The notes: generated by a model from the sequence alone, not told the origin. A DNA stretch of 64,000 bases from Capra hircus (GCF_001704415.2 NC_030826.1:30809324-30873323), one strand, 5' to 3'; counted from the first letter of the stretch, positions 32,940 to 46,149 are shown. Made by a program: numbers and translations.

Positions 32940-33878
32940 TTCTTTTTTTTTTATTTTTAAAATTTTTATATGATGTTTAAGTTACTTTCCATTTATAGTT
33001 ATTACAAAATGTTGACTATATTCTTCATGTTGTATAACACATCCTTGAGACTATTTTATACCCAGAAGTTTGTACCTCTTAATCCCCTACACCTGTATTG
33101 GTCCTCCCCATCTTCTCCACTGGCAACCACTAATTTGTTCTCTATATATGTGAGTCTGCTTCTTTTTTTGTTATATTTATGTGTTATAGCTTGTTGTATT
33201 TTTTAGATCCCGCATATCAGTGGTATCATACAGTATTTATCTTTTTTCATATGACTTGTTTCACTTAGCATAATGCCCTCCGAGTCCATCCACGTTGCTG
33301 CAAGTGACAAATTTTCATTCTTCTTTATGGTTGAGTAATATTCCACTGTGTGTAAATACCATGTCTTCTTCATCTATTTATCTTTATCCAGGTGTTGATG
33401 GACACTCTGGTTATTTCTATATCTTGGCATTTATAGATGCTAATATTGTCCAGTACTCTTGCCTGGAAAATCCCATGGGTGGAGGAGCCTGGCAGGCTGC
33501 AGTCCATGGGGTCGCAAAGAGTCAGACACGACTGAGCGACTTCCCTTTCACTTTTCACTTTCATCCATTGGAGAAGGAAATGGCAACCCACCCCAGTGTT
33601 CTTGCCTGGAGAATCCCAGGGACGGGGGAGCCTGGTGGCCTGCTGTCTCTGGGGTCGCACAGAGTCAGACACAACTGAAGTGACTTAGCAGCAGCAGCAG
33701 CATTGTGAATGTTGGAGTGTGTGTATCTTTTCCAATTAACATTTTGGTGTTTTTTAAAGATATACCCAGGAATGGAATTGCTGAATCGCCTGTTTGTTAT
33801 ATTTCTAGTGTTTTGAAGAACTTCCATACTATTTTCCGCAGTGGAGGCACCAATTTATATTCTCAGCAATAGTGCGTG
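32940..33878 (-). mobile_element. L1 3' region, split by BOV-A2
   Basis: Reverse L1: gatcccgcatatcagtggta, cttagcataatgccctccga, gagtaatattccactgtgtg, then after the SINE cattgtgaatgttggagtgt and agatatacccaggaatggaa. Confidence 0.85.
33449..33700 (+). mobile_element. BOV-A2 SINE
   Basis: Complete dimer beginning gtccagtactcttgcctgga and ending gcagcagcagcag, inserted in the L1. Confidence 0.96.
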
Positions 33879-34620
33879 AGGGTTCCCTTTAAACAGAAAC
33901 TACTTTGAAAGTTGAATTTTTAAACTCAGCAAATTAGGGATCAAAACATACCAGAAACTACCAGAAGTGTTCAAGCATAGAACAAAGTCTAAAAAGACCC
34001 ATTCTCAGTGATGATCTCCGGGTATCTAGACAATAAGTAATCTTTAATCTTTCTTCTATTCTCTCTTATATTCCTATATTCCCTATTTCGATGATCTAGT
34101 CAGTGTCTCCTGCATCTTCTGTAGTCATCGAGGATAACTTGGGTGATTCATAAATTAGCAGTGGGCTTTGCTTGCATGTTTATGTTTAAGCCACGAAGTC
34201 ACAGGAGATAAAGGTTCCTGATGGGAGGAGCTGCTGAGCCAAGTTGGCTGAATACCTGGGAGGCTGAAGTTGTTATAAATTCCTACCAATCCAAGAGCAT
34301 GTTCACATTCAAACTACAACAGAGAAAACCTGGTCCCCAGCTGAGACTGAACACTGACAACCCCTCCAGTTAATTTATGTTGGAAAATTCCAATATGTAT
34401 GTTGTGATACAGACCCTGCTGTCTCGCTGACCTGGGTTCAGATTCTGGCTCCTCCGTTCCTGTGAACTTGGGCATATTCTTCAAACTCTCCTCTTATCCA
34501 TCCAAGAACATGGGACCAAAAAATGCCTGCTCCATGGAAATTTTGTGGGGCTTTAGTGAAAAGGCAAATAAAAAGTATTTGATCTAGTACAGGGATGTCC
34601 TTCTTGTTGTTGTTGTTGTT
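33879..34620. other. Intron 1 DNA with probable MIR
   Basis: 34,405-34,560 resembles MIR (ctgacctgggttcagattct, gtgaacttgggcatattctt). The (TTG)n tract at 34,600-34,625 introduces the next element. Confidence 0.5.
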
Positions 34621-34790
34621 GTTGTTCAGTTGCTAAGTTGTGTCTGACTCTGCGACCCCATGGACTGCAGCCCTCCAGGCTCTCCTACCCTTCACTCTCT
34701 CCCAGAGTTTGTCAAACTCATGTCCATTGAATCAGTGATGCCATTCAACCATCTCTTCTTCTGCTGCCCCTTCTCCGTTTGCCTTCATGT
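34621..34790 (-). mobile_element. BovB/ART2A 3' fragment
   Basis: ttgttcagttgctaagttgt, tgcagccctccaggctctcc, ending before the conserved RT section. Confidence 0.85.
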
Positions 34791-35007
34791 GTCTATAGAC
34801 TTCAACAAAGCTAGCAATTTTATTCACAGATTAATAGTCATGATTTTATCCTTACCTACATCCATATACAGTATTTTTAAATACCTTTAACATTATTATA
34901 AAATATCATATTGTTTGTAAATTACCAACCACTAGCCTCTGATGATTATGTCATAAGATTTGCTGCTAACTCTCCTCATTGCTTTCTTTTTTTAAGATAT
35001 CTTTTAA

Positions 35008-35166
35008 CGTGGACCATTTTTTAAATATTTATTTTTATTTGTTTACTTATTTGTCTGTGCCACGTTTTATTACAGCATGTGGGATCTAGTTCCCTGACCA
35101 GGGATCAAACCCAGGCCCCCATATTGGGAATGTGGAGTTTTAGCCACTGGATCAGCAAGGGAGTCC
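35008..35166 (-). mobile_element. CHR-type tRNA-Glu SINE (first of a pair)
   Basis: acgtggaccattttttaaat, ccctgaccagggatcaaacc, ggatcagcaagggagtcctt. Directly abuts the next copy. Confidence 0.88.
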
Positions 35167-35341
35167 TTGGACCATTTTAATATCTTTACTGAATTTGTTA
35201 CAATATTGTTTCTGTCTTATGTTTTGGTTTTTTGGCCGTGAGTCATGTGGAATCTAAGCCCTGCCCCCCAGCTGGGAATCGAACCTGCACCCTTTGCATT
35301 GGAAAACGAAGTCTTAACCACTGGACGGCCAAGGAAGTCCC
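35167..35341 (-). mobile_element. CHR-type tRNA-Glu SINE (second of a pair)
   Basis: ggaccattttaatatcttta, ttacaatattgtttctgtct, ggacggccaaggaagtccc. Both members begin with the same ggaccatttt word and share orientation, so the second may have used the tail of the first as its target. Confidence 0.88.
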
Positions 35342-36267
35342 TCATTTCTTTTCAACCCCAGGTGGTGTTTGCAAGTAATACAGATAATCAATATCATTGT
35401 AGCATTTACAATATATTCTATAAATGTTTTATATACATACTATTACTTATACCCTTTCTTTCAAAAAAACTTTTTGAGGAAGACATTGTTATCATTTTCA
35501 TTCTCCAGACAGAGGTGGTGGTTGTTCAGCTCAGTCTTAATGTGTTTCCGGTGAGAGCTGGATCTTGCAAGGTTACCAGTCAGCTCTAAGGATGAGCATG
35601 GCTCATGGCTGTTCTTCCAGCTCCCCTGATATCCCAGATCCTCCACCTTGACAACTGAAAATGTCAGTCCGTCGAAAGCTGAAACCAAGGTGGGGAGCTC
35701 TGACTACAGGGAGCAGTGCCTGGGATTCAGACAACAGTCTGCTAAATTATAACACCTTTTATTTTTATGGTGAATTAAACTCTCAGGTCATTGTGCTTAT
35801 ATTTTCATAACAACTCTGTGAGATTGCAAAACTGGTCGTGCAGATGAGGAGACCTGAGGGTCAGGGATATTAAGAAATTTGCCCAAGGTCACTCAGTAGA
35901 TTTAGAACCAGAGCCTGGGCTCTGGGCTCCCAGAACCAAGTTGGCCACGTGATCCTCTGAGGAACACACAGCCACGGGGAAGCAGTGATGGTGCCGAGAT
36001 GGGTAAGCCAGTCACTCTCAACGAAATAAATGGTCCTTCTGCTTAGAGCTGTTTTAGCACGAAGCAGCCATCTCCTCTGGCTTCAAGACAGAAAGGACTG
36101 AATTAGGAGAGAGATGGAATTCAGCAAGTTCTACTGAGAGGATAACTGAATAGGCATAGAAACAAAGGAGCCTTTGGCTTCAGTAAAGCACCACCCTCTG
36201 CAGAAGTTTCTGGTCTTAGCACATAGACTAGAACCCAGCACCATGGAACGTCCCAGAGACAGGAAAT
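35342..36267 (+). other. Intron 1 DNA with MIR
   Basis: MIR at about 35,790-35,930: cataacaactctgtgagatt, aagaaatttgcccaaggtca, ctcagtagatttagaaccag. The rest is unassigned. Confidence 0.55.
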
Positions 36268-36405
36268 GTTCCAGCTAGAATACTGGCGTGGGTTGCCATT
36301 TCCTCCCCCAGGGGATCCTCCCAACCCAGGGATGGAACCTGCCTCTCTTACATCTCCTGCATTGGCAGGCATCTTCTTTAACCACTTGTGCCACCAGGGA
36401 AGTCC
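36268..36405 (-). mobile_element. Bov-tA SINE (truncated)
   Basis: Covers part of the BovA body and the tRNA head: ttgtgccaccagggaagtcc at the right; the 3' half is missing. Confidence 0.88.
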
Positions 36406-36539
36406 TGAAACATTATGTTTGATAGTTTCAAAACCTTGTTAAAAAAAAAAAAAGAGCAGGGCCAAGATTATTTCCTAATGTGTAAAAAAAATGTAATATA
36501 CCTACATATTCTATTTTCCCTGTAACTCACAATGTTTCC

Positions 36540-38260
36540 CATGATGGGTGGGCACTGGCAGGTGGAAATGGGAGTTTCTTTCCTCCAGAACCCCCACCCC
36601 CACCCCCAGCATCAGCTTTCAAGGAAAGCATGTCAAACAGCAGGTGCTGGTCCGCACAGGCTCCTCCGGCCTCCCCGGGCGTGAGCGCGCTATCCGCCTA
36701 ATTCACTTGTGGCTGGAGGCCGCGGAACATATAAACAGGCAGGGAAAGCCTCTGGGAGGAATCTTGATGCCCAAATGGAGCCATTTGTCTTCCGAAATGA
36801 TTGTTTGAAATTGTTTATGTCAGTTGCTGAGTTGCTGTTCTGCACTCCAGGGACCTGTTTGCGATGGAGGAAAAAATTTCCCCACAGCTGAGCAGGCAGG
36901 GCTCAGCGGGCAGGTCTATGACAGCGTGGCCTGAGGCTGGCTGGTCCTCCCCACACAGGGAGGACTTTGGGGACACGCACCACAGTCCTGTAGAGCACCC
37001 CAAGAATGATCGCGTGCTCACTGCTTACTGGGTATGGCTATTAGTACATCACACGTATGTAACACTAACTGACTCCTCACAACAGTCCTAGGGGGTGGTA
37101 CCTTGGCCCCCTGTCTGTCCCCCCACATTCACAGATGGAGAAATTGGAGCACGTAGCCCCAGAGGACATCTCATAAAACTCCACGAGTAGTAAATGGAAA
37201 AGCTGGGACTTGCACGCACCCACCCCTGGCTTCAGAGCCCATGTCTGTGGCTCCTGCCCTGTACTGCTCTTCACAGGCATCTAGACTGGCCAGAGCTGGC
37301 CTCCTCATCCCACCCCCTCTGCCACGGAGCAGGTGAAGAGCGCCTTCTGTCCCCTTATTGACGTCGTCAGCCCCACGGGACGTCCACTCGAGGCCCGCGT
37401 TCCTCCTGTCTCTGGTGTCTTGAAATATTGTAACATAAAGCCTTCGGCTCGCAGACCTGGCAGCTGGCTGCGTGAGAGAGAATCCCTTTTGAGGCCTGAA
37501 TTAGTCTTCTTCAAATGTTTTGACAAACTGAGAGCATGGTGCTTAGGGAAAGGGTCGCTTTGCAGTGTTTGTGTGAGCAGACGTCCTTCTCAAACAGCTC
37601 GACTCTGTGCGTGAGGCTTAATCACCGAAACAGCCGCATGGTCAGCCCGAGCTGGGGCTCTTGGCATGTGAACATGCCCGTGGTTTTCTACCCGACATGT
37701 GTCCAGCGCTGGAAGCTGGCCCGAATTCGTGTGTCTCCTTCGTGAGTCTCGAAGGAAGCAGAGTCAGGACGTCCTGTGAGGTGAAGAAAGAACTGTGGCG
37801 CCTGGTCCCAGCCTCTTTCCTGTGCTCATCCGTGAGGACCGCTCAGGCCAGTCCAGCAGCCCCCAGGCTCCCCTTCTCTGTCTGACCACAGAAGGTTACT
37901 TCCGTCACCCGATGGTCATTTTCTCCTCCTCTTTCTGGATGTCCCCAGACATGGATGGGTGGACGGTCCACTTCTGTCCTTCTTGGTCACTGTGACCCCT
38001 TGGCTGCATGTCAGTGCTCAGGGTAACAGTGCCCAAGGGAACAGTTATTATTGGTACCTGGACTCTGAAGGTGAGGAGCAGGATGTGCTCAGATGTCAAC
38101 AGGACACACGAAAATAATCCCTGGCTTTCAGCCTTGTTTGAGAAACACGGCCAGGATTGGGGCAGGAACAATGTAGACAGCCTGGCCTAAAAGGCCACCT
38201 TCTCTCAGCTCTCATCGGCTTGTCTTCTCTGTACCAGGTGGGCTGATGCCTGTGTACCCC
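36540..38260 (+). other. Repeat-poor, GC-rich block in intron 1
   Basis: About 1.7 kb with one old MIR only (37,060-37,260: acagatggagaaattggagc). Two CpG-bearing patches stand out: 36,650-36,750 (cccgggcgtgagcgcgctat) and 37,355-37,400 (ttgacgtcgtcagcc, a perfect TGACGTC CRE half-palindrome). A Fox-like ATAAACA follows at 36,729-36,735. No exon identified; function inferred only from the absence of repeats. Confidence 0.4.
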
Positions 38261-38341
38261 AACCAAGACAATATCAGACCCATGAGTGATGCAGGCTGCT
38301 CCTGGGAGGGCTGCTTGTCCCAGAGTTGGAAAATACCAGGT

Positions 38342-38985
38342 CAGTCAGTTCAGTCGCTCACTGGTGTCCGACTCTTTGCAACGCTATGGACTGCAGCACC
38401 CCAGGCTTTCCTGTCCATCACCAACTGCCAGAGCTTACTCAAACTCATGTCTGTTGACTCAGTGATGTCATCCAACCATCTCGTCCTCTATTGTCCCCTT
38501 CTCTTCCTGCCTTCAATCTTTCCTAGCATCAGAGTCTTTTCCAATGAGTCAGTTCTTTGCATCAGGTGGCCAAAGTATTAGAGCTTCAACTTCAGCATTA
38601 GTCCTTCCAATAAATATTCAGGACTGATTTCCTTTAGGATGGACTGGTTGGATCTCCTTCCTGTCCAAGGGACTCTCAAGAGTCTTCTCCAACATGACAG
38701 TTCAAAGCTTCTATTCTTCGGTGCTCAGCTTTCTTTACAGTCCAACTGTCAATCCATACATGATTACCGGAAAACCATAGCTTTGACTAGACGGACCTTT
38801 GTTGGCAAAATAATGTCCCTGCTTTTTAATATGCTGTCTAGGTTGGTCATAACTTTTCTTCCAAGGAGCAAGCATCTCTTAATTTTATGGCTGCAGTCAC
38901 CATCTGCAGTGATTTTGCCGCTCAAAAAATAAATAAATAAATTCTGCCACTGTTTTCATTGTTTTCCCATCTATTTGCCATGAAG
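38342..38985 (-). mobile_element. BovB LINE 3' part
   Basis: Reverse copy: cagttcagtcgctcactggt at left, tttgccatgaagtggcaggt at right. A 97-codon plus frame through it is an antisense shadow. RT frame broken. Confidence 0.93.
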
Positions 38986-39144
38986 TGGCAGGTATAGGAA
39001 AGGATTCTGTGGCAGGCCACCCGTTGGACAAGAAGAGAGCAGTTATTTCAACAGTCTGTGTCCAACAGTATCAGCTTCCAGCCCTGAACATTACTGAAAC
39101 TTCCCGGGGTGGTCTTGCTTGTTACTTTCTTTCCTTTTTTCAAA

Positions 39145-39342
39145 CATCTTTTTTTTTTTTTAATTAAATATGCATTTATTTGACTTAGCCAGGTCTTAGT
39201 TGCAGCATGTGGGAATCTTTAGTTGCAGTATGCTCATTCTTGACTGAGGCAGGTGCTATCTAGTTCCCTGCCCAGAGATCGAACCTGGGCTCCCTGCATT
39301 GGGAGCCTAGAATCTTAGCCACTGGACCACTAGAGAAGTCCC
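39145..39342 (-). mobile_element. CHR-type tRNA-Glu SINE
   Basis: Poly-T at left, ttagccaggtcttagttgca, ctggaccactagagaagtcc at the tRNA end. Confidence 0.9.
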
Positions 39343-39458
39343 TTGCTTGTTACTTTTCACAAAACCCTCCACTGGCCTGTGTCCTTGAAGACAGTGATGT
39401 CAAAGTCAGGGGTTGTACCCGAAGGTCGGTTCAGCTAAACCCAGGGTGTGGTTGTGTT

Positions 39459-39659
39459 TTAGTTGCTCAGTCATGTCTGACTCATTTAAACCCAACGGAC
39501 TGCAGCCCCCCAGGCTCCTCTGTCCATGGGATTTCCCAGGCAAGAATACTGGAGGGAGAAGCCATTTCCCCTCCAGCAGATCTTCCCGACCCAGGGATCG
39601 AACTCATGTCCCCTGCATTGTGGGTGGATTCTTTACTGCTGAGCCACCCAGGAAGCCCA
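39459..39659 (-). mobile_element. Bov-tA SINE with perfect TSD
   Basis: Reverse copy: gttgctcagtcatgtctgac to gagccacccaggaagccc. 12-bp duplication aaacccagggtg (39437-39448, 39660-39671). Confidence 0.95.
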
Positions 39660-39671
39660 AAACCCAGGGTG

Positions 39672-40594
39672 GAGGTCAACAAAAGAAGTTCGAGGCCTAC
39701 GTTATGGACAGATACGACTGCCCCTTCTGAGGGGAGAACCTGCAGCTGGCTGATGCTCTGCTCTGTCTAGGGCTTGTGGTCCTTACCTGGCCCCACAGAG
39801 AGAAGATGCAACATTAACAACCACTCAGAGATGTTGCCTGCAACATGCCTATCCTGGCTTCCAGGCTCCGCCAGTGTCACGCTTTGCAGTATGTGTGTTG
39901 GCCACCTTTACAAACCCTGGGTCCATACCTTAGGGATTTTGATTAGTGAACCAGGATTTAAAAATAGGTCTCAGAGCTTTGCTTGCTTGTCCTGGTAACT
40001 TTCCACCGCCAGCGGCTGTCCCTCTTGAATGCTAATCATTAGGGAGCATCTTGGTTTGCAAACAGTAGAGAATTAAATAGAATTCTTGAACAAGCTTAAA
40101 CAGGAAAGCTTATAAGCATACTGGGATGTCTCATGGAACTCGGCAACAGGAACGTGATTGATCCATAGAGGAGGATGGGCTGGAATTGGAGACTGGGACA
40201 CCCTCCAGCCACTCTCACTGGCTCTCTGCATCCCTGTCAGCCAGGTTCACCATCTGTCCAGTTCATGCGGTTGAAAATGGCCACTCCTCACAGCTCCAAA
40301 ATAGACCTCTGTCTCCCAGTCCTATTTCCAAAATTTTTAGGGAAAAGGCCAGCCTGGCTGGGTGAGAGGCCATCCAGTGGGAACATCTAGGCTACACGAA
40401 ACCCACCTCTGTAGCAGGTCAAAAGAGCATTGCCTTGTAATTCAGCGGAAAACCATTCAGAAGGGAACAAAAGGCAAGTATCACTTGCTTCTCACGTTCT
40501 CTTTTTTATCTTTCACTCTGTCGAAATCTCCCCTTCTCATCAGGGAAGTCAAGTCTTTTGGAAATGGAAATTACCCTTGCTCACATGCAGACAT

Positions 40595-40627
<33 letters not shown>

Positions 40628-41388
40628 AAGTAGGCTGTAGTTTAGTGAAATTGAAAGGTAGCAAATTAAGTGTCATGGGCTTAACAACTCCATTTATTTA
40701 TTTGTTTAAGTTTCCTGGGAGAAAAGACCGGAAAAGTCTCTCTGATTCAAAATGGTGTGCCACTTCCCTTTCACCACATACCCACAACTGTAATTGTTTA
40801 ACATCTTTTCCCTCCGAGGCTATAAAATTTTCATAGGCAGAGCCTGTGACTGCTTTATTTGCAGCCAGGTCTTTAATATCTAAAGTGGTATCTAGACCTT
40901 TAGGAAGAGATCAGTAAATATTGAGTGGATAAATGAAGGATTGAACAATGTTAACCCACTCATCTTACTGCCAAGTTCTCGAATGAAAGCCTTGCCTCAG
41001 AGGCCCCTGACAGCCCTACCAATTTTTCCACCGATAATTATAGTCACAGTGCTTTAGTTCTTGTCATTTCATTTTTATCTTTTTTTTTTTTTTTTGCAAA
41101 AGCCTGGGGAAAGAAATTGTCATGTAAATTTGATTCAACAGTCTCTGTCCCTCCATCTTCAATTTGTTACCAAGACACAGAGATTCCTCTTTTCCATTTG
41201 TTTCTCAAATTTGACCTCTTCTCTCTGATCTCACCACATCTAAGTGAACTTTCTTACTTTGCTGATGGATCGATAAGGGTCTTCACACCAGCGCTGTCTC
41301 CCCCATTCATGTTATCACAAGATAACATGAGGACATCACAAGATATCCTAAAATCTCAATGTTACCATATAACTCTGCTGCTCAAAAA
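39672..41388. other. Intron 1 unassigned DNA with simple repeats
   Basis: (CA)n at 40,598-40,627, an L2-like relic at 40,835-40,940 (gaggctataa... then cagagcctgtgactgcttta) and T-rich run at 41,078-41,095. No exon seen. Confidence 0.4.
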
Positions 41389-41790
41389 ATACCTTCTAGA
41401 ACTATGGTATGACATCCCTCATATGCAGAATCTAAAAAGAAATGATACAAAATGAACTTAACTTACAAAACAGAAAGAGACTCACAGACTTATGGTTGCC
41501 TAGTGGGGAGGAGAAGGAATAGTTAGGGAGTTTGGGAAGGTCATGTATACACTGCTCCATTTAAAATGAATAATCAACAGAGTGCTACTGTATAGCACAT
41601 GGAACTTTACTCAGTGTCATGTTAGCCCGGATGGGAGGACGGTTTGGGGGAGAATGGATACATGTACAGATATGGCTGAGACCCTTAGCTGTTCACCTGA
41701 AACTACCACACCATTGTTAATCAGCTGTACCCCAATACAAAAAAGTTTAAAATTTAAAAAAACTTTTAAAAGAGTTTAAAATTTGAAAAA
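41389..41790 (+). mobile_element. Ruminant L1 (L1_BT-like) 3' end
   Basis: acttatggttgcctagtggg, ggagaatggatacatgtaca, cctgaaactaccacaccatt, gctgtaccccaatacaaaa and a repetitive A-rich tail. Confidence 0.9.
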
Positions 41791-41945
41791 ATAACCTACT
41801 TTCTACAGGATAAAGTCTGAGCAGTACAGCATAGAATTCAAGGCCCTCTGTCCATGAACCCCATTTTCCAGTCCCATCTCTTACCACCCCACAGTAGGAT
41901 CCCTCTCCTGGAACAAGGTGATATTCTGGGGTACACTCCATAGTG
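41791..41945 (+). mobile_element. L2 fragment (ancient)
   Basis: ctacaggataaagtctgagc, aattcaaggccctctgtcca, in the order of an L2 3' coding remnant. Confidence 0.5.
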
Positions 41946-43448
41946 GGTGGGGCCCGATGCAGAGTTATAATGTGAGGCCCTGTAAATGGTTACAGTTTCA
42001 GGTGGTGGCAACACAGCGTTAGGCTAAGCACAGGGCCCTTCGTGGGATGCTGGTGGCAGGTGACGCGCTCACAAGGCTGGCCCTGGACAGGAGGGACCAC
42101 GTTGATTCCATATTCTAGTTTGTAATACGTGCTTCTTCCCTTGGTCAGCAATTCCCTTTATCAGCCCTCTTTCTAATAAGATTCTCCCTTGAAAAAGTAG
42201 CAGTTCTGTTCTTTTATCCTTGGTAGCCTCCTATGAATATGGATGCTTTAATCATGTGTTGCCTAACACTTTATTTCTCTGACTCATGTGTGGGTGTCTT
42301 TTCTTCCTCACTAGATTATTCACACCTCAAATTACTGTGTATTGTGGTCAGTGTCTGGAGATGCCTCAGCCAATAGCAAGGAATGACTGAATCCTTTTTG
42401 AGAGACTGAGTTGGTAGATTCATGCAAGACTGCGTGATCATCAAATTGGCCTGGGGTCCATTTGACCCCTAAAGATTTCTGGAGTCTTTGTATGAGTGAT
42501 AGTATTTGGGGTCACGTTTTCTTTTGGAGGTTCATTTCAAGACCCAGCATTTCACATCTGACTTCTTAGAGCCATCGGTGAGGGAAGGCTTTCTTTCTTG
42601 CAGCCTTTTTCCTACAGTTTGAACATAACGCTTAGAACTATTCCAAGCCATGTCGCATCATCTCATGGGGAAAACTCTTGAGATTAAGAAACATCTCAGC
42701 GGCTTGAATTTGGAGACATACAAAGAAAGACCCTGGTCAAAGATGAAGCCAAGGGTCATGAAATATTCACACTCCAAGGGACCTCTGGGATCACCAGCTC
42801 ATCCTTCTTGTTTTAGTAGGAAGGAGCCGAGTTGTGGAGAGGTGACGTATCTTTGACCAAGGTCACACAGCTATTTCATGGGAAGAGCAGGGCCTGGTCC
42901 CCTGAACTCTCATGTGACTTGCAGGGACATCCACTGATATATTTCAGCGACAGAGTTCTGGTAATCTTCTAACTGCAACTCATAAGTATTTTGCCTGTGT
43001 ACAAAGTAGGAATTCTGTATAGATGCAGGTCAATTTTTGAATGCAGTTCACTTTGGTTTTCTCTGGGATTCTGGACTTTGACCCCCATTATCCAATATTC
43101 AGATGATTAAAAGAATTCGTATTTAGACAGAGGGCATCTTGCATATGCAGGACTTGAAAAAAGTATAGAGCAACGAGAGGAAAAAGCAGTGCTATAGGTC
43201 TGATGGAAAGATGGCTCTCAGGGTTACCAAGGGATGCTGGTTGCTAAGTAGGCTTCAGAGGAGAAGCTACTGGGAGCCAAGAGCCCACTGTAAGAAGGTG
43301 ATGCAGAAACAGAGCAACAGCCCACCACCATCTGCTGGTGAGAAAGGCTTCCCTCTGCTGTTGTTGCTAAGGAACCTGGGTGTGGTCCTCTGAATCTGAA
43401 GCTTTCCTGCATCTCGTGAGGCTTTATATCCCTGCAAGGAGGTTCAGT
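41946..43448 (+). other. Intron 1 DNA with MIR
   Basis: MIR at about 42,770-42,905 (ggagaggtgacgtatctttg, ccaaggtcacacagctattt). Remaining sequence has no recognisable repeat or exon. Confidence 0.5.
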
Positions 43449-43572
43449 GGAGAAGGAAATGGCAACCCACTCCAGTATTCTTGCCTGGAGAATCCCATGG
43501 ACAGAGGAATCTGGTGAGCTACAGTCCATGGGGTCGCAAAGAACCAGACACGACTGAAGCTACTGAGCACAC
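43449..43572 (+). mobile_element. BovA monomer SINE
   Basis: gtggagaaggaaatggcaac, ggcctggagaatcc-type body, to gacacgactgaagctactga. The tRNA-like head is absent. Confidence 0.92.
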
Positions 43573-45395
43573 AAGGACATTCAAAGGACTGAGAGGGGCT
43601 GGAGAAGCAGGGTTCTGCCGAGGAAAGGTGGCATCGCAATCCACCCCTCAGCCCTCACTCTGTGGATAAAGTCAACCCATCTGTTCCTAAGCAATGTCTC
43701 CTTGGAGGGTTGAGACTTTTTTAGATCAAAATCACAAAAGTAACATATTTAAGTTGGAAGAGATTTAGAGACGATCCAATCCAATGATTTTTCAAACTCT
43801 GATTCATAGAACTCTGACATTTCACAAGAGGTTCTGCTTCTATTGTGCACCCCGGTCCTGGGTTTCATTTTGTTTGTGCTTTTCCTTCCATGTAGGATTT
43901 CAGCTTGAAAAAAAAAAAGTTTTCAGTGATTTTTTTTCAAGTTTAAGAGCACTTATTGCTGACTTTGTCTGTCCTGTCCTTCATGGGAAGGAAGACTGGG
44001 GCCCAGAGAGGACCTCCTTGTGTTATTATTTTGAAATGTTGTTGGAAGAAGACTCTTGGGTTCACTCAGCAAAATTAGGGAATTGCTTTCACCTTCCCTG
44101 GTAGTCATGGCAATGCCATTGTTGGGCTGGATTTTGTGGAACATTAGAAGAAAGATGATGATGAATATATGATTGGTTTAGTGAGTACATGCCTTCTGTT
44201 CATCATTCACCTTCTTTTAGGTTTTTTTTTTTTAATTTATTTCTCCTCCCACCCAAAAATGACTTACTAAATGTAAAATAAATACAAGTCAGGTTATGAT
44301 GTTTGTTATGTTTCAATACAAATTAATTTAAAATTTGGGGGAAAAAATCTTGCTAGTCCATGCATTCTGGGGTTCTTTTAGAAAATATGACCATTCTTAG
44401 AGGCTGTAAAGGTGATGGCAAGTTATCTGCACAGAGACCATGGGTGAGGTGAGGCTAAGAGAGATTCACTTAAGAAAAATAGAGAATTTGGTAGGGAAAG
44501 AAAAAAAAAAGCTGAGTGGCAGAAGAGTGGAACAGAAAATCAATCAAATACCAATAATATGATGGTCTTAGGAAGCCATTGTTTCCATGGCAGCATGGGA
44601 GGAGTGGTGGGTTAGGATAAAGATGATGCTCTTTGTAATAATTTTTTTAGATGGACCAAATAAAAATGAAATGCACAGATCCCAGCAATTTCTTTGGGAT
44701 TCTTTGTGTGATACAACTGCATGGGCCCATGTCACATTCTAGACAGAAAGTAATAAACAAGAATTCACAATTGCCAAAGAGTTGGGAAACACTAAGACAC
44801 TGGGCCCATCTCTTGCTTCCTTTCTGGAGCAGGACCTCAGTGCCCCTAATCTGACCCATCTTTTACATTCTGTTAAATACATACGAACTGAGAGCCATCA
44901 CTGGAGTACTCATACAAACACAAATACTCTTCTTACAGTAAAAAATTAAACCTCTGTCCTACTCTCTTTCTTCTTTACTTCCTCTTTGTACTGTTAGCCC
45001 ATCTTTGCTTTCTCTTCTTTTGTCTTCTCCCTTTTCTGATAAAATGAGTAGTTCAGGACTGATTCAGACTCAGATTCACTGGATCAAGCTTTCCCTGCCT
45101 GCCATACATCAACATGCCCATGAATACATGGCATTGTCTTGACTTGATATGTCACCTCTGCTGCTGATAGAAGCTGCTGCTTTATTTTTCAATTTTTATT
45201 TTTTTAAATTGTGAAAGCATGAAGACACATTTACAGGAGACTTAGAAAATACAGAACAAGGTTATATATAGTTTCACTATATATTACAATTATTTATAAG
45301 TAGATAAAATGAGATTTTTAGGTGGAATTTCAATATCAAACTCTCAAAAATTAATAAATGAATATACAGAGAAGTAGAAGGATATGTGTGCAAAT
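43573..45395. other. Intron 1 unassigned DNA
   Basis: AT-rich. 43,760-43,860 faintly resembles a MER5-like relic (tttttcaaactctgattcat) but is too diverged to call. Confidence 0.35.
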
Positions 45396-45606
45396 GCTTG
45401 CATAGTAGTGTTCACCTCTTTGTGACCCCATGGACTGTAGCTCACCAGGCTCCTCTGTCCATGGGATTGTCCAGTCAAGAACACTGGAGTGGGTTGCCAT
45501 GCCCTCCTCCAGGGGAATCTTCCCAACCCAGGGATTGAACCCACATTTCTGACGTCTCCTGCATTGGCAGGTGGATTCTTTACCACTAACACCACATGGG
45601 AAGCCC
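45396..45606 (-). mobile_element. Bov-tA SINE
   Basis: Reverse copy: tgttcacctctttgtgaccc to aacaccacatgggaagccca. Confidence 0.93.
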
Positions 45607-46149
45607 AGAAGAATATAATAGACCTGAAAAGCCCTGTGAAGAGAAGCTTTTGTACATATTATATAGTATTAATATATAGAAATTTTATGAATTTTTGTCT
45701 AGCTAAAAAATTTATAACATTCTGATTCCACTTGTTTGACTTAGTATGATCAGAATGCTAGATTTCTAATTTGTGTTCACGCAAAACTTTGATACAGTTC
45801 CATGTATTTTGGCATCTAGTATTACTGCTGAAAGTCTAGAAAATGTATACTTTTAGAAGATAATTTTATTGTTTAGAACTCTGGACCCTTGTAATTACTT
45901 GGGAATCATTCTGAAGGCTTGGATTGGGTCATCTACACAAGTATTATGCAACTGGGGAGCTGAGGGTTTCCCAAATCAGACTCCCATGCCATACAAAATG
46001 TATATTTAAGTCAGGAATAAATCCAGCCTGTAAGCAAACAAAACAAAATATTGAGGTCAGAATATAAAGAAAGAGTAGAAACAGATTCAAGGGTTATATA
46101 TGTAGTGTATAACAAAATTGATATCTAAAATCCATTTGATTAGAAATTA

